Source of the DNA: Ruminococcaceae bacterium UBA7135
GTDB lineage: Bacteria > Bacillota > Clostridia > Oscillospirales > Ruminococcaceae
Reading direction: 5' to 3'
DNA length: 5,118 nucleotides
Assembly (NCBI GenBank): GCA_002492075.1
Contig: DKXD01000090.1
Span: forward strand, 3,760-8,877
The position numbers and the translations under genes are program-made. How positions within the stretch are numbered: position 1 is the first letter of the stretch; every line of letters begins with the position of its first letter. The notes under the pieces are model-generated. The model was not told where the DNA came from, made no database searches, and worked only from the letters and a program-made list of their open reading frames with translations. Of the stretch, positions 1-5,032 are shown piece by piece.

Positions 1-555
1 ACGCTGATTATCGGCGGCGGTATGGCTTACACGTTCCTCAAAGCACAGGGCAAGGAAGTCGGCAAGTCGCTCGTTGACGACGAGAAGATCGACTACTGCA
101 AGGAAATGATCGCTAAGGCAGAGAAGAATGGCAAGAAGCTGCTCCTCCCGATCGATACCACTATCGCGGCGGGCTTCCCCGATCCGATCGACGCTCCCAT
201 CGAGGTTTCCACGGTTGATTCCGATAAGATCCCCGCGGATATGGAGGGTCTGGATATCGGTCCGAAGACTATGGAGCTGTTCGCTAATGAGGTTAAGGGC
301 GCAAAGACCGTTGTTTGGAACGGTCCTATGGGCGTATTTGAGAACCCGATCCTTGCAAAGGGCACTATCGCGGTCGCAAAGGGCATGGCAGAGGCTGACG
401 CTACCACGATAATCGGCGGCGGCGACAGCGCGGCGGCTGTTGTACAGCTCGGCTTCTCCGATAAGATGAGCCACATCTCCACGGGCGGCGGCGCGTCTCT
501 CGAATATCTTGAGGGCAAGGGTCTTCCCGGCATCGACGCTATTCAGGATAAGTAA
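1..555 (+). CDS. pgk: Phosphoglycerate kinase, C-terminal part (5' end outside window)
   Basis: Cytoplasmic glycolytic enzyme that transfers the acyl phosphate of 1,3-bisphosphoglycerate to ADP, giving ATP and 3-phosphoglycerate. The frame is open from the first base, so 184 residues are visible and, against a usual length near 400, roughly the N-terminal 210-220 (the phosphoglycerate-binding domain) are cut off. What remains is the nucleotide-binding domain. Visible family motifs are GGGMAYTFLKAQG (visible residues 5-17), GPKT in the hinge-side region, WNGPMGVFE (106-114), GGGDSAAA (139-146, phosphate-binding loop) and the C-terminal STGGGASLEYLEGK. No frameshift or missing motif is seen. 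Codon use is strongly biased toward C- or G-ending codons, as expected for a highly expressed gene. A terminator follows ten bases after the stop. In such clusters a GAPDH gene often lies upstream, but that is outside the window. The identification is certain. Confidence 0.98.
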   Translation, partial: TLIIGGGMAYTFLKAQGKEVGKSLVDDEKIDYCKEMIAKAEKNGKKLLLPIDTTIAAGFPDPIDAPIEVSTVDSDKIPADMEGLDIGPKTMELFANEVKGAKTVVWNGPMGVFENPILAKGTIAVAKGMAEADATTIIGGGDSAAAVVQLGFSDKMSHISTGGGASLEYLEGKGLPGIDAIQDK

Positions 556-564
556 GCATATTCA

Positions 565-597
565 TACGCCGCCGCGCAGCGGCGGCGTACTTTTGTT
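565..597 (+). terminator. Rho-independent terminator after pgk
   Basis: A perfect 11-bp, very GC-rich stem (left arm 565-575, right arm 579-589) with a three-base GCA loop is followed by CTTTTGTT. The stem is strong and the T tract moderate, interrupted by one G, so some read-through is plausible. It works only for plus-strand transcription, since no T run follows on the other strand. It ends just upstream of the next gene's ribosome binding site. Confidence 0.9.
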
Positions 598-604
598 AGA
601 TCGT

Positions 605-618
605 AGGAGGCATTTATT
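605..618 (+). promoter_or_regulatory. AGGAGG ribosome binding site with ATT start codon
   Basis: AGGAGG at 605-610 is a full-strength Shine-Dalgarno sequence. Five bases downstream, in the frame of the acyltransferase, stands ATT (616-618) rather than ATG, GTG or TTG. A stop codon (TAG, 604-606) closes the frame just upstream, so no earlier start exists. AUU is a known rare bacterial start, for example in infC and pcnB of E. coli, and is discriminated against by initiation factor IF3. Confidence 0.72.
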
Positions 619-1713
619 AAAAGAAAGTATTTTATAGACAATCTCAGAATACTGTGTATCTTGATGCTGTTTCCGTTTCACGCGTCGATGTGCTTCCTGT
701 CGGGCGGCTATTACAGCTTTTACGTTTACGGCGGGGAAATTCCCGCGCTTAGATATATCGATCTCTCGGTGTATCCGTGGTGGATGTCCTTGCTGTTTGC
801 GCTGGCGGGCGCTTCATCGTTTTTCGCTCTGAAAAAACGAACAGCCGCCGAATACGCAAAAGAGCGCGTTTTAAGACTGCTTGTTCCGTTCGTGAGCGGG
901 CTGCTGCTTTGGATACCGATACAGAGCTTTATAGCTGACGTTTTTTATAACGATTATCAAGGCGGTTTTTTCAGACACTATTCGGTTTTCTTCACCAAAT
1001 GGACCACCCTTACGGGATATGACGGCGGGTTCACTCCGGGACACTTATGGTTTATACTGTTCCTGTTTGTGATTTCGCTGGTGTTTCTGCCCTTAAACGT
1101 TTGGTACGCCAAACGGGATAAAAAACCGGAGCTGTCGAAAATACCCGTTGTGTTACTGATAATCGGTGGCTTTGTGCTGTTAAGCGCGGGCGGTCTTGTC
1201 GCGAACGTTGGCGGAAAAGGCGTTCTTGAATTTGCGATATGCTTTCTGTTGGGCTTCTTTTTGTTTACCGACGACAAAGTAATTGAAAAGCTGAAGCGCA
1301 ATTGGATATTGCTCGGCGGCTTGTGGCTTGCGATGATGATCTTCCGCTGCGTTATGCAGAGTGTCGGCGTACAAAGCGAGCTTTTTTGGTATCTCGATTT
1401 CAGAGCCTTGGAGTGGACGGGCGTTTTGGGAGCGACAGCGGTCGGAGCGAAGTTCTTGGATTTCAAAAACGGGTTTACGGACTATTTTTCTCCCGCCTGT
1501 TTTCCGATATACTGGCTTCACCAGACAGTGCTTGCCGCGGCGGCGTTTTTTATCGTAAAGATAAACTGCGCTGATTTAATACAGTTCGTCTTGATAACCG
1601 CAGTCAGCTTTGCCGTTACTTTAGGGCTATATGAGGTCTGCAAAAGGGCGGCTCCGTTTCGGTTTATTACGGGAATAAAAAATCGGAAAAGGTCGGAGGT
1701 GATATCACCGTAG
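616..1713 (+). CDS. Acyltransferase-3 family integral membrane protein (probable AUU start)
   Basis: Predicted 365-residue membrane protein of the acyltransferase-3 family (OpgC/OafA-like), which moves acyl groups such as acetyl or succinyl onto glycans or other exported molecules; the acceptor here is unknown. Family features: N-terminal KRKYFIDNLR leading into TM1 with the conserved His (H22), a basic ERVLRLLVPF motif before TM3 (83-92), GHLWFILFLF opening TM4 (142-151), and CFPIYWLHQ near the C-terminus (295-303). About ten hydrophobic segments lie near residues 10-28, 54-71, 89-108, 143-164, 176-198, 202-217, 229-247, 265-281, 296-316 and 321-341. The ATT start is chosen because AGGAGG precedes it by five bases and it restores the conserved N-terminus. 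Starting at TTG 661 or ATG 664 would remove half of TM1 and lacks a ribosome binding site. GC (about 45-47% in sampled stretches) is lower than in gpmI. The family is secure; the substrate is not. Confidence 0.88.
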   Translation: MKRKYFIDNLRILCILMLFPFHASMCFLSGGYYSFYVYGGEIPALRYIDLSVYPWWMSLLFALAGASSFFALKKRTAAEYAKERVLRLLVPFVSGLLLWIPIQSFIADVFYNDYQGGFFRHYSVFFTKWTTLTGYDGGFTPGHLWFILFLFVISLVFLPLNVWYAKRDKKPELSKIPVVLLIIGGFVLLSAGGLVANVGGKGVLEFAICFLLGFFLFTDDKVIEKLKRNWILLGGLWLAMMIFRCVMQSVGVQSELFWYLDFRALEWTGVLGATAVGAKFLDFKNGFTDYFSPACFPIYWLHQTVLAAAAFFIVKINCADLIQFVLITAVSFAVTLGLYEVCKRAAPFRFITGIKNRKRSEVISP

Positions 1714-1754
1714 ATAATTTAAAACAGATTTTATTTGAAAGGAAAAGCCGATGA
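1677..1754 (+). other. Slippery run, SD-bearing palindrome and short -1-frame reading coupled to next gene
   Basis: Within the 3' end of the acyltransferase gene, A AAA AAT (1677-1683) lies in the X XXY YYZ register of -1 frameshift sites. It is followed by GGAGGTGAT (1695-1703), a perfect match to the anti-Shine-Dalgarno, whose end forms the 12-bp palindrome GGTGATATCACC (1698-1709). The -1 frame stays open through VDNLKQILFERKSR and stops at TGA 1752-1754, overlapping the ATG of the pentapeptide gene as ATGA. No ATG, GTG or TTG starts this reading; the first codon after the palindrome is GTA. It could be a frameshifted C-terminal extension, a coupling leader, a decayed gene start, or chance. 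The layout is seen directly; function is speculative. Confidence 0.3.
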
Positions 1755-2089
1755 CTATTAAAAACGAAAAAATAGAGCGTATGACCGACTGCACCGTAAT
1801 GAAGCCTACAGACGGCGGCGCGGAGATAAAGACCTCAAGGGTCTGCGCCGTTGTTTCGGAGTGCGATTTTGAGGGTTCGTGCTTTGAGCAGACTAATATT
1901 TCGGGAAATCATTTCGCAAGCTCCGATATGAGCGGAGATTACTTTGAAGAGGTCAACCTGTCGGGCGCGTCTTTTGAGGGCTGCGACCTTTCGGGCGTTG
2001 AACTCACCGATTGCAGGCTTGATGGAATGACGGTCAACGGCTACGATATTTCGGAGCTTATCGGATTTTACAAAAACAATCACAAGTAA
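1751..2089 (+). CDS. Small acidic pentapeptide-repeat protein
   Basis: 112-residue protein without signal peptide or membrane segment, probably cytoplasmic. Residues 38-102 form 13 uninterrupted five-residue repeats with a hydrophobic centre (F, F, I, F, M, F, L, F, L, L, L, V, I) and S-G, E-G or D-G after it, for example NISG, DMSG, NLSG and DLSG. This predicts a right-handed quadrilateral beta-helix of a little over three coils. The N-terminal 37 residues are not repetitive; the end (SELIGFYKNNHK) looks like a C-terminal cap. The repeat region has 14 Asp/Glu and one Arg. Known pentapeptide proteins such as Qnr and MfpA mimic DNA and bind gyrase, but they are longer, so that role is only a possibility. 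The start has AAAGG (1738-1742) eight bases upstream. It lies 37 bases after the acyltransferase and just before tpiA. The repeat fold is secure; the function is unknown. Confidence 0.88.
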   Translation: MTIKNEKIERMTDCTVMKPTDGGAEIKTSRVCAVVSECDFEGSCFEQTNISGNHFASSDMSGDYFEEVNLSGASFEGCDLSGVELTDCRLDGMTVNGYDISELIGFYKNNHK

Positions 2090-2093
2090 CCGG

Positions 2094-2112
2094 AAGGAGA
2101 ATGAGTAATATG
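2094..2112 (+). promoter_or_regulatory. tpiA ribosome binding site and choice of two ATGs
   Basis: AAGGAG (2094-2099) precedes two in-frame ATGs. The first (2101) is only one base away, too close for normal initiation. The second (2110) is ten bases away, near the long end of the usual range, and gives the N-terminus MKKNVRKAIIAGNWKMN expected of the family. The second is therefore preferred. Confidence 0.7.
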
Positions 2113-2883
2113 AAAAAGAATGTTAGAAAGGCGATAATCGCCGGAAACTGGAAAATGAACAAGACCCGCCCTGAGGCTAAGGCTTTGCTTGACGAGCTGA
2201 AACCTCTCGTAGCGGACGTTAAGGGTGTTGAGATCGTGGCTTGCGTGCCGTTCACAAATCTTGAAACGGCTCTCGCGGCTACCGAGGGCACGAACATCAA
2301 GATCGGCGCGGAGAACTGCCACTTTGAAAAGAGCGGCGCGTTCACGGGCGAAATTTCCGCGGATATGCTCGCGGAAATGGGCGTTGAGTACGTCGTACTC
2401 GGTCACTCCGAGCGCCGTCAGTACTTCAACGAAACCGATGAAACCGTCAACAAGCGCACAAAGGCGGCTCTCGCGGCGGGTTTGAAGCCTATCGTTTGCG
2501 TGGGCGAACTGCTTTGGGAGCGCGAGTGCAACATCACCGAGGAAGTTATCGCGCGTCAGATCAAGCTGGACTTCTTCGCGATCTCCAAAGAGGACGTTAA
2601 GAAGTGCGTTATCGCTTACGAGCCTGTTTGGGCTATCGGAACGGGCAAGACCGCTACAGCCGACCAAGCCGAGGAGGTCTGCGCGTTCATCCGTGCGCAG
2701 CTCGCGAAGCTCTACGATGCGGATACCGCAGAGAGCATTACCATTCAGTACGGCGGCTCTATGAACGCGGGCAATGCGGAGGAGCTTGTTTCCAAGACCA
2801 ACGTCGACGGCGGTCTTATCGGCGGTGCTTCTTTGAAAGCTCCCGACTTCACGACCATCATCAAGGCGGCGGAGAACGGCTGA
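2110..2883 (+). CDS. tpiA: Triosephosphate isomerase
   Basis: Cytoplasmic TIM-barrel enzyme interconverting dihydroxyacetone phosphate and glyceraldehyde 3-phosphate, working as a dimer in most bacteria. From ATG 2110 it has 257 residues, close to the usual 250. All catalytic parts are present: GNWKMN with Asn13 and Lys15, LGHSERR with the electrophilic His99, the catalytic base Glu171 in AYEPVWAIGTGKTAT including the phosphate-gripping loop 6, YGGS (214-217) and GGLIGGASL (234-242). The CVGE segment continues as LLWERE, where CVGETLEERE-type sequences are more usual; this is a surface variation without expected loss of function. It begins 20 bases after the pentapeptide gene and is followed 46 bases later by the antitoxin gene. 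Codon use resembles pgk and gpmI, as for an abundant enzyme. No promoter of its own was recognised in the short upstream gap. Identification is certain; only the exact start (2101 or 2110) is open. Confidence 0.97.
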   Translation: MKKNVRKAIIAGNWKMNKTRPEAKALLDELKPLVADVKGVEIVACVPFTNLETALAATEGTNIKIGAENCHFEKSGAFTGEISADMLAEMGVEYVVLGHSERRQYFNETDETVNKRTKAALAAGLKPIVCVGELLWERECNITEEVIARQIKLDFFAISKEDVKKCVIAYEPVWAIGTGKTATADQAEEVCAFIRAQLAKLYDADTAESITIQYGGSMNAGNAEELVSKTNVDGGLIGGASLKAPDFTTIIKAAENG

Positions 2884-2912
2884 TTTTTCGTTTGGTGAGT
2901 GCGGTTATTATT

Positions 2913-2920
2913 AAAGGAGG
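2913..2920 (+). promoter_or_regulatory. Strong ribosome binding site of the antitoxin gene
   Basis: AAAGGAGG lies nine bases before ATG 2930 and fixes that start over the in-frame TTG at 2921, which directly abuts the site. The strong site fits the need to make more antitoxin than toxin, since the toxin gene relies on coupling from the antitoxin stop. Confidence 0.8.
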
Positions 2921-2929
2921 TTGCATAGT

Positions 2930-3157
2930 ATGAGCGCACGAGAGAGAGTTCTGGTTTTTTTTGAGCAACTGACAGAAGAACAGCTTAGTGAGCTTATCGG
3001 GATATTCGGCGATTGTGACCCGTCCGATCCTCTTGATGAGGATACTTTTGAGACACTTGCCGAGGTCGAGTATATGAAAAGACATCCCGAGGAATACAAG
3101 AGCTATTCTTCGGCTGAGGAAATGCTTGCGGATATTCTCGGAGAGGACGACATTTGA
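2930..3157 (+). CDS. Putative type II antitoxin of a YafQ-type pair
   Basis: 75-residue acidic protein whose role is inferred mainly from position: it lies directly upstream of, and overlaps by one base (TGATG), a YafQ-family toxin gene, the classic antitoxin-first order with translational coupling. Residues 1-26 (ARERVLVFFEQLTEEQLSEL) look helical and amphipathic. The middle (28-39) is an acidic, Pro-containing linker. Residues 40-70 contain EVEYMKRHPEEYKSYSS followed by AEEMLADIL, which resembles the toxin-wrapping C-terminal tail of RelB-like antitoxins. No ribbon-helix-helix DNA-binding domain of the DinJ/RelB kind is visible at the N-terminus, so self-repression by direct DNA binding is doubtful. 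No promoter was found in the 46 bases after tpiA, so it is probably carried on the tpiA transcript. It could also be annotated as a hypothetical protein; the antitoxin role is an inference, though the context is strong. Confidence 0.75.
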   Translation: MSARERVLVFFEQLTEEQLSELIGIFGDCDPSDPLDEDTFETLAEVEYMKRHPEEYKSYSSAEEMLADILGEDDI

Positions 3158-3438
3158 TGAAATACGAGATCAAAACGGCAAAGAAATTCAAAAGGGGTTT
3201 AAAGCTTGCGGCTAAGCAAGGGCTTGATGTCAATGAGTTGAGAACCGTTGTTGATACGCTCGCGGCAGGTGAAAAACTTCCGGAAAAATATGTAGATCAC
3301 GAACTTAAAGGTAACCGCAAGGACGAGCGTGAATGTCATATAAATTCCGATTGGCTTTTGGTTTATCAATATATCAAAAGTGACTTGGTTTTGTATTTGC
3401 TTGAGCTTGGTACTCACAGCAAATTGTTCAAAAAATAA
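3157..3438 (+). CDS. YafQ-family (RelE superfamily) mRNA interferase toxin
   Basis: 93-residue basic protein. YafQ toxins bind the ribosome and cut mRNA in the A site, stopping translation until neutralised by antitoxin. Matches to the family: LPEKYVDHELKG (41-52, with His48), RECHINSDWLLVY (58-70, with His61, Asp65 and Trp66) and the end GTHSKLF (85-91, with His87 and Phe91), matching in kind H50, H63, D67, W68, H87 and F91 of E. coli YafQ. One difference stands out: the position of the E. coli active-site Arg83 is Glu83 here (LLELGTHS). The ATG overlaps the antitoxin stop as TGATG and has no independent strong ribosome binding site, implying coupled translation. GC is about 39% by hand count, far below gpmI (about 55-63% in sampled stretches), suggesting a separate origin. 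gpmI begins 19 bases downstream. The family is confident; activity is untested because of Glu83. Confidence 0.88.
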   Translation: MKYEIKTAKKFKRGLKLAAKQGLDVNELRTVVDTLAAGEKLPEKYVDHELKGNRKDERECHINSDWLLVYQYIKSDLVLYLLELGTHSKLFKK

Positions 3439-3457
3439 AAGAAAGAAGGTAATTCCA

Positions 3458-5032
3458 ATGGCAGTAAAACCTATTTTATTGGTAGTAATGGACGGCGTGG
3501 GCTACTCCAAAACGGGCTTGGGCGACGCGGTAACGTTGGCGAACACGCCGACGCTGGATTGGCTCTTGAAGAACTGTCCGAACACGCGCCTTAAAGCGCA
3601 CGGCGGTGCGGTGGGACTTCCCACGGACGACGATATGGGCAACTCCGAGGTAGGACATAACGCGCTCGGCTGCGGACAGATATATTCGCAGGGCGCGAAG
3701 CTCGTAAACGAGAATATCGAGAGCGGAAAGATGTACGAATCCTCCGCATGGAAAGAGATAGTCGGGAACGTTAAGGCAAAGGACAGCACTCTGCACTTTA
3801 TCGGACTGCTGTCGGACGGCAACGTTCACTCAAACATCTCTCACCTGTTCAATATGCTCCGCGAGGCGAAAAAAGAGGGCGTCAAAAAGGCGCGCGTTCA
3901 TGTTCTGCTTGACGGACGCGACGTTCCGTCCGATTCCGCGCTTATCTATATTCAGCAGCTTGAGGACATTTTCAAGGAGCTGAACGACGGCTCGTTCGAC
4001 GGCAAAATAGCGAGCGGCGGCGGACGTATGACCATTACGATGGATCGTTACCAGGCGGATTGGGCAATGGTAGAGCGCGGCTGGAATATTCACGTTAAGG
4101 GCGAGGGCAGAGCGTTCGCGTCCGCGACCGAGGCTGTTCAGACGTACCGTACCGAGCTTGGCAAGGCGGACGATCAGAACCTCCCCGGCTTTGTTATCGC
4201 GGAGAACGGCGTTCCCGTCGGCAAGATCGTTGACGGCGACAGCGTTGTTCTGTACAACTTCCGCGGCGACCGTGCTATCGAGCTTTCCATGGCTTTCGAT
4301 ATGGACGAGTTCAACCACTTCAACAGGGGACCGAAGCCCGACGTTTGCTACGCGGGTATGCTTCAGTATGACGGAGATCTCAAGCTCCCGGCGCGTTTCC
4401 TTGTAAATCCTCCCGAGATACATGACACGATGAGCGAGGTGCTTGTAAAAGCGGGACTTCGTCAGTATGCCGTTTCCGAAACACAGAAGTACGGTCACGT
4501 TACTTACTTCTGGAACGGCAACCGTTCGGGCAAGTTCAGCGAGGAGCTGGAAACATTCAAGGAGATACCCAGCGACAACGTTTCGTTTGACCAGAGACCG
4601 TGGATGAAGTCCGCGGATATCGTTGATGACCTTATCGAAGCGATAAAGTCCAAGAAGTATGATTTCCTGCGCTGCAATTTCCCGAATGGAGACATGGTGG
4701 GTCACACAGGCTCGCTTGACGCTACGATAATCGGCGTGGAGAGCGTGGATATCGGGCTTGCTCGTCTTAAAAAGGTCTGCGACGAGGAGGGCGTTACGAT
4801 GCTTGTCACCGCCGATCACGGCAACGCGGATGAGATGCTCGAAAAGAACAAGAAAGGCGAAGTTCAGGTCCGCACCGCGCACTCGCTGAACCCCGTACCT
4901 TTCATCATTTACGACAAGGACGTTTCTTACACGATAAAGGACGGCAATTACGGACTTTCCAACGTTGCTCCCACGGTCGTTAAGATGTTCGGGCTGGAAG
5001 CTCCCGCGAGCTGGCAGCCGTCGATGAGCTGA
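3458..5032 (+). CDS. gpmI: 2,3-bisphosphoglycerate-independent phosphoglycerate mutase
   Basis: Cytoplasmic, metal-dependent (Mn-type) enzyme of the alkaline phosphatase superfamily that converts 3-phosphoglycerate to 2-phosphoglycerate through a phosphoserine intermediate. 524 residues; the Bacillus-type enzyme has about 510. All expected active-site residues are visible: Asp12 (VVMDGVG), nucleophile Ser63 (MGNSEVGH), His124 (SDGNVHS), GRD (153-155), Arg190 and Arg197, Arg269 and Arg272 (NFRGDR), Lys344, Asp412 and His416 (GDMVGHTG), Asp453-His454 (TADHGNAD) and His475 (AHSLNPVPF). The phosphatase domain is split by the phosphotransferase insert, about residues 77-310. The stretch GGGRMTITMDRYQADW and later MLQYDGDLKLP and FWNGNRSG resemble the plant-like subtype more than the Bacillus one. 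The start at ATG 3458 has GAAGG (3445-3449) eight bases upstream; extension into the toxin gene is not supported. Probably co-transcribed with the toxin-antitoxin genes. Confidence 0.98.
   Translation: MAVKPILLVVMDGVGYSKTGLGDAVTLANTPTLDWLLKNCPNTRLKAHGGAVGLPTDDDMGNSEVGHNALGCGQIYSQGAKLVNENIESGKMYESSAWKEIVGNVKAKDSTLHFIGLLSDGNVHSNISHLFNMLREAKKEGVKKARVHVLLDGRDVPSDSALIYIQQLEDIFKELNDGSFDGKIASGGGRMTITMDRYQADWAMVERGWNIHVKGEGRAFASATEAVQTYRTELGKADDQNLPGFVIAENGVPVGKIVDGDSVVLYNFRGDRAIELSMAFDMDEFNHFNRGPKPDVCYAGMLQYDGDLKLPARFLVNPPEIHDTMSEVLVKAGLRQYAVSETQKYGHVTYFWNGNRSGKFSEELETFKEIPSDNVSFDQRPWMKSADIVDDLIEAIKSKKYDFLRCNFPNGDMVGHTGSLDATIIGVESVDIGLARLKKVCDEEGVTMLVTADHGNADEMLEKNKKGEVQVRTAHSLNPVPFIIYDKDVSYTIKDGNYGLSNVAPTVVKMFGLEAPASWQPSMS

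Noticed and set aside
93..533. 146-codon minus-strand frame opposite pgk
   Set aside because: Shadow of the biased pgk codons; its Pro/Ser-rich translation resembles no protein family.
1686..1740. Promoter for the pentapeptide gene (TAGATAAT at 1711-1718 as -10)
   Set aside because: No acceptable -35 hexamer lies 16-18 bases upstream; AT-rich sequence alone is not enough.
2080..2667. 195-codon minus-strand frame opposite tpiA
   Set aside because: Entirely antisense to an intact tpiA, with no family motif.
2881..2912. Possible terminator or promoter between tpiA and the antitoxin gene
   Set aside because: The T run after the tpiA stop has no proper GC stem before it. TTGGTG (2892) has no -10 element at suitable spacing.
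3380..3457. Upstream extension of gpmI into the toxin gene
   Set aside because: The extra 26 residues overlap the toxin in another frame and look unlike iPGM. ATG 3458 has a ribosome binding site and gives the normal N-terminus.
3830..4882. 350-codon open frame on the minus strand opposite gpmI
   Set aside because: It lies fully inside gpmI, whose active-site motifs are intact, and results from strong codon bias. The translation shows no recognisable domain and there is no sensible ribosome binding site.
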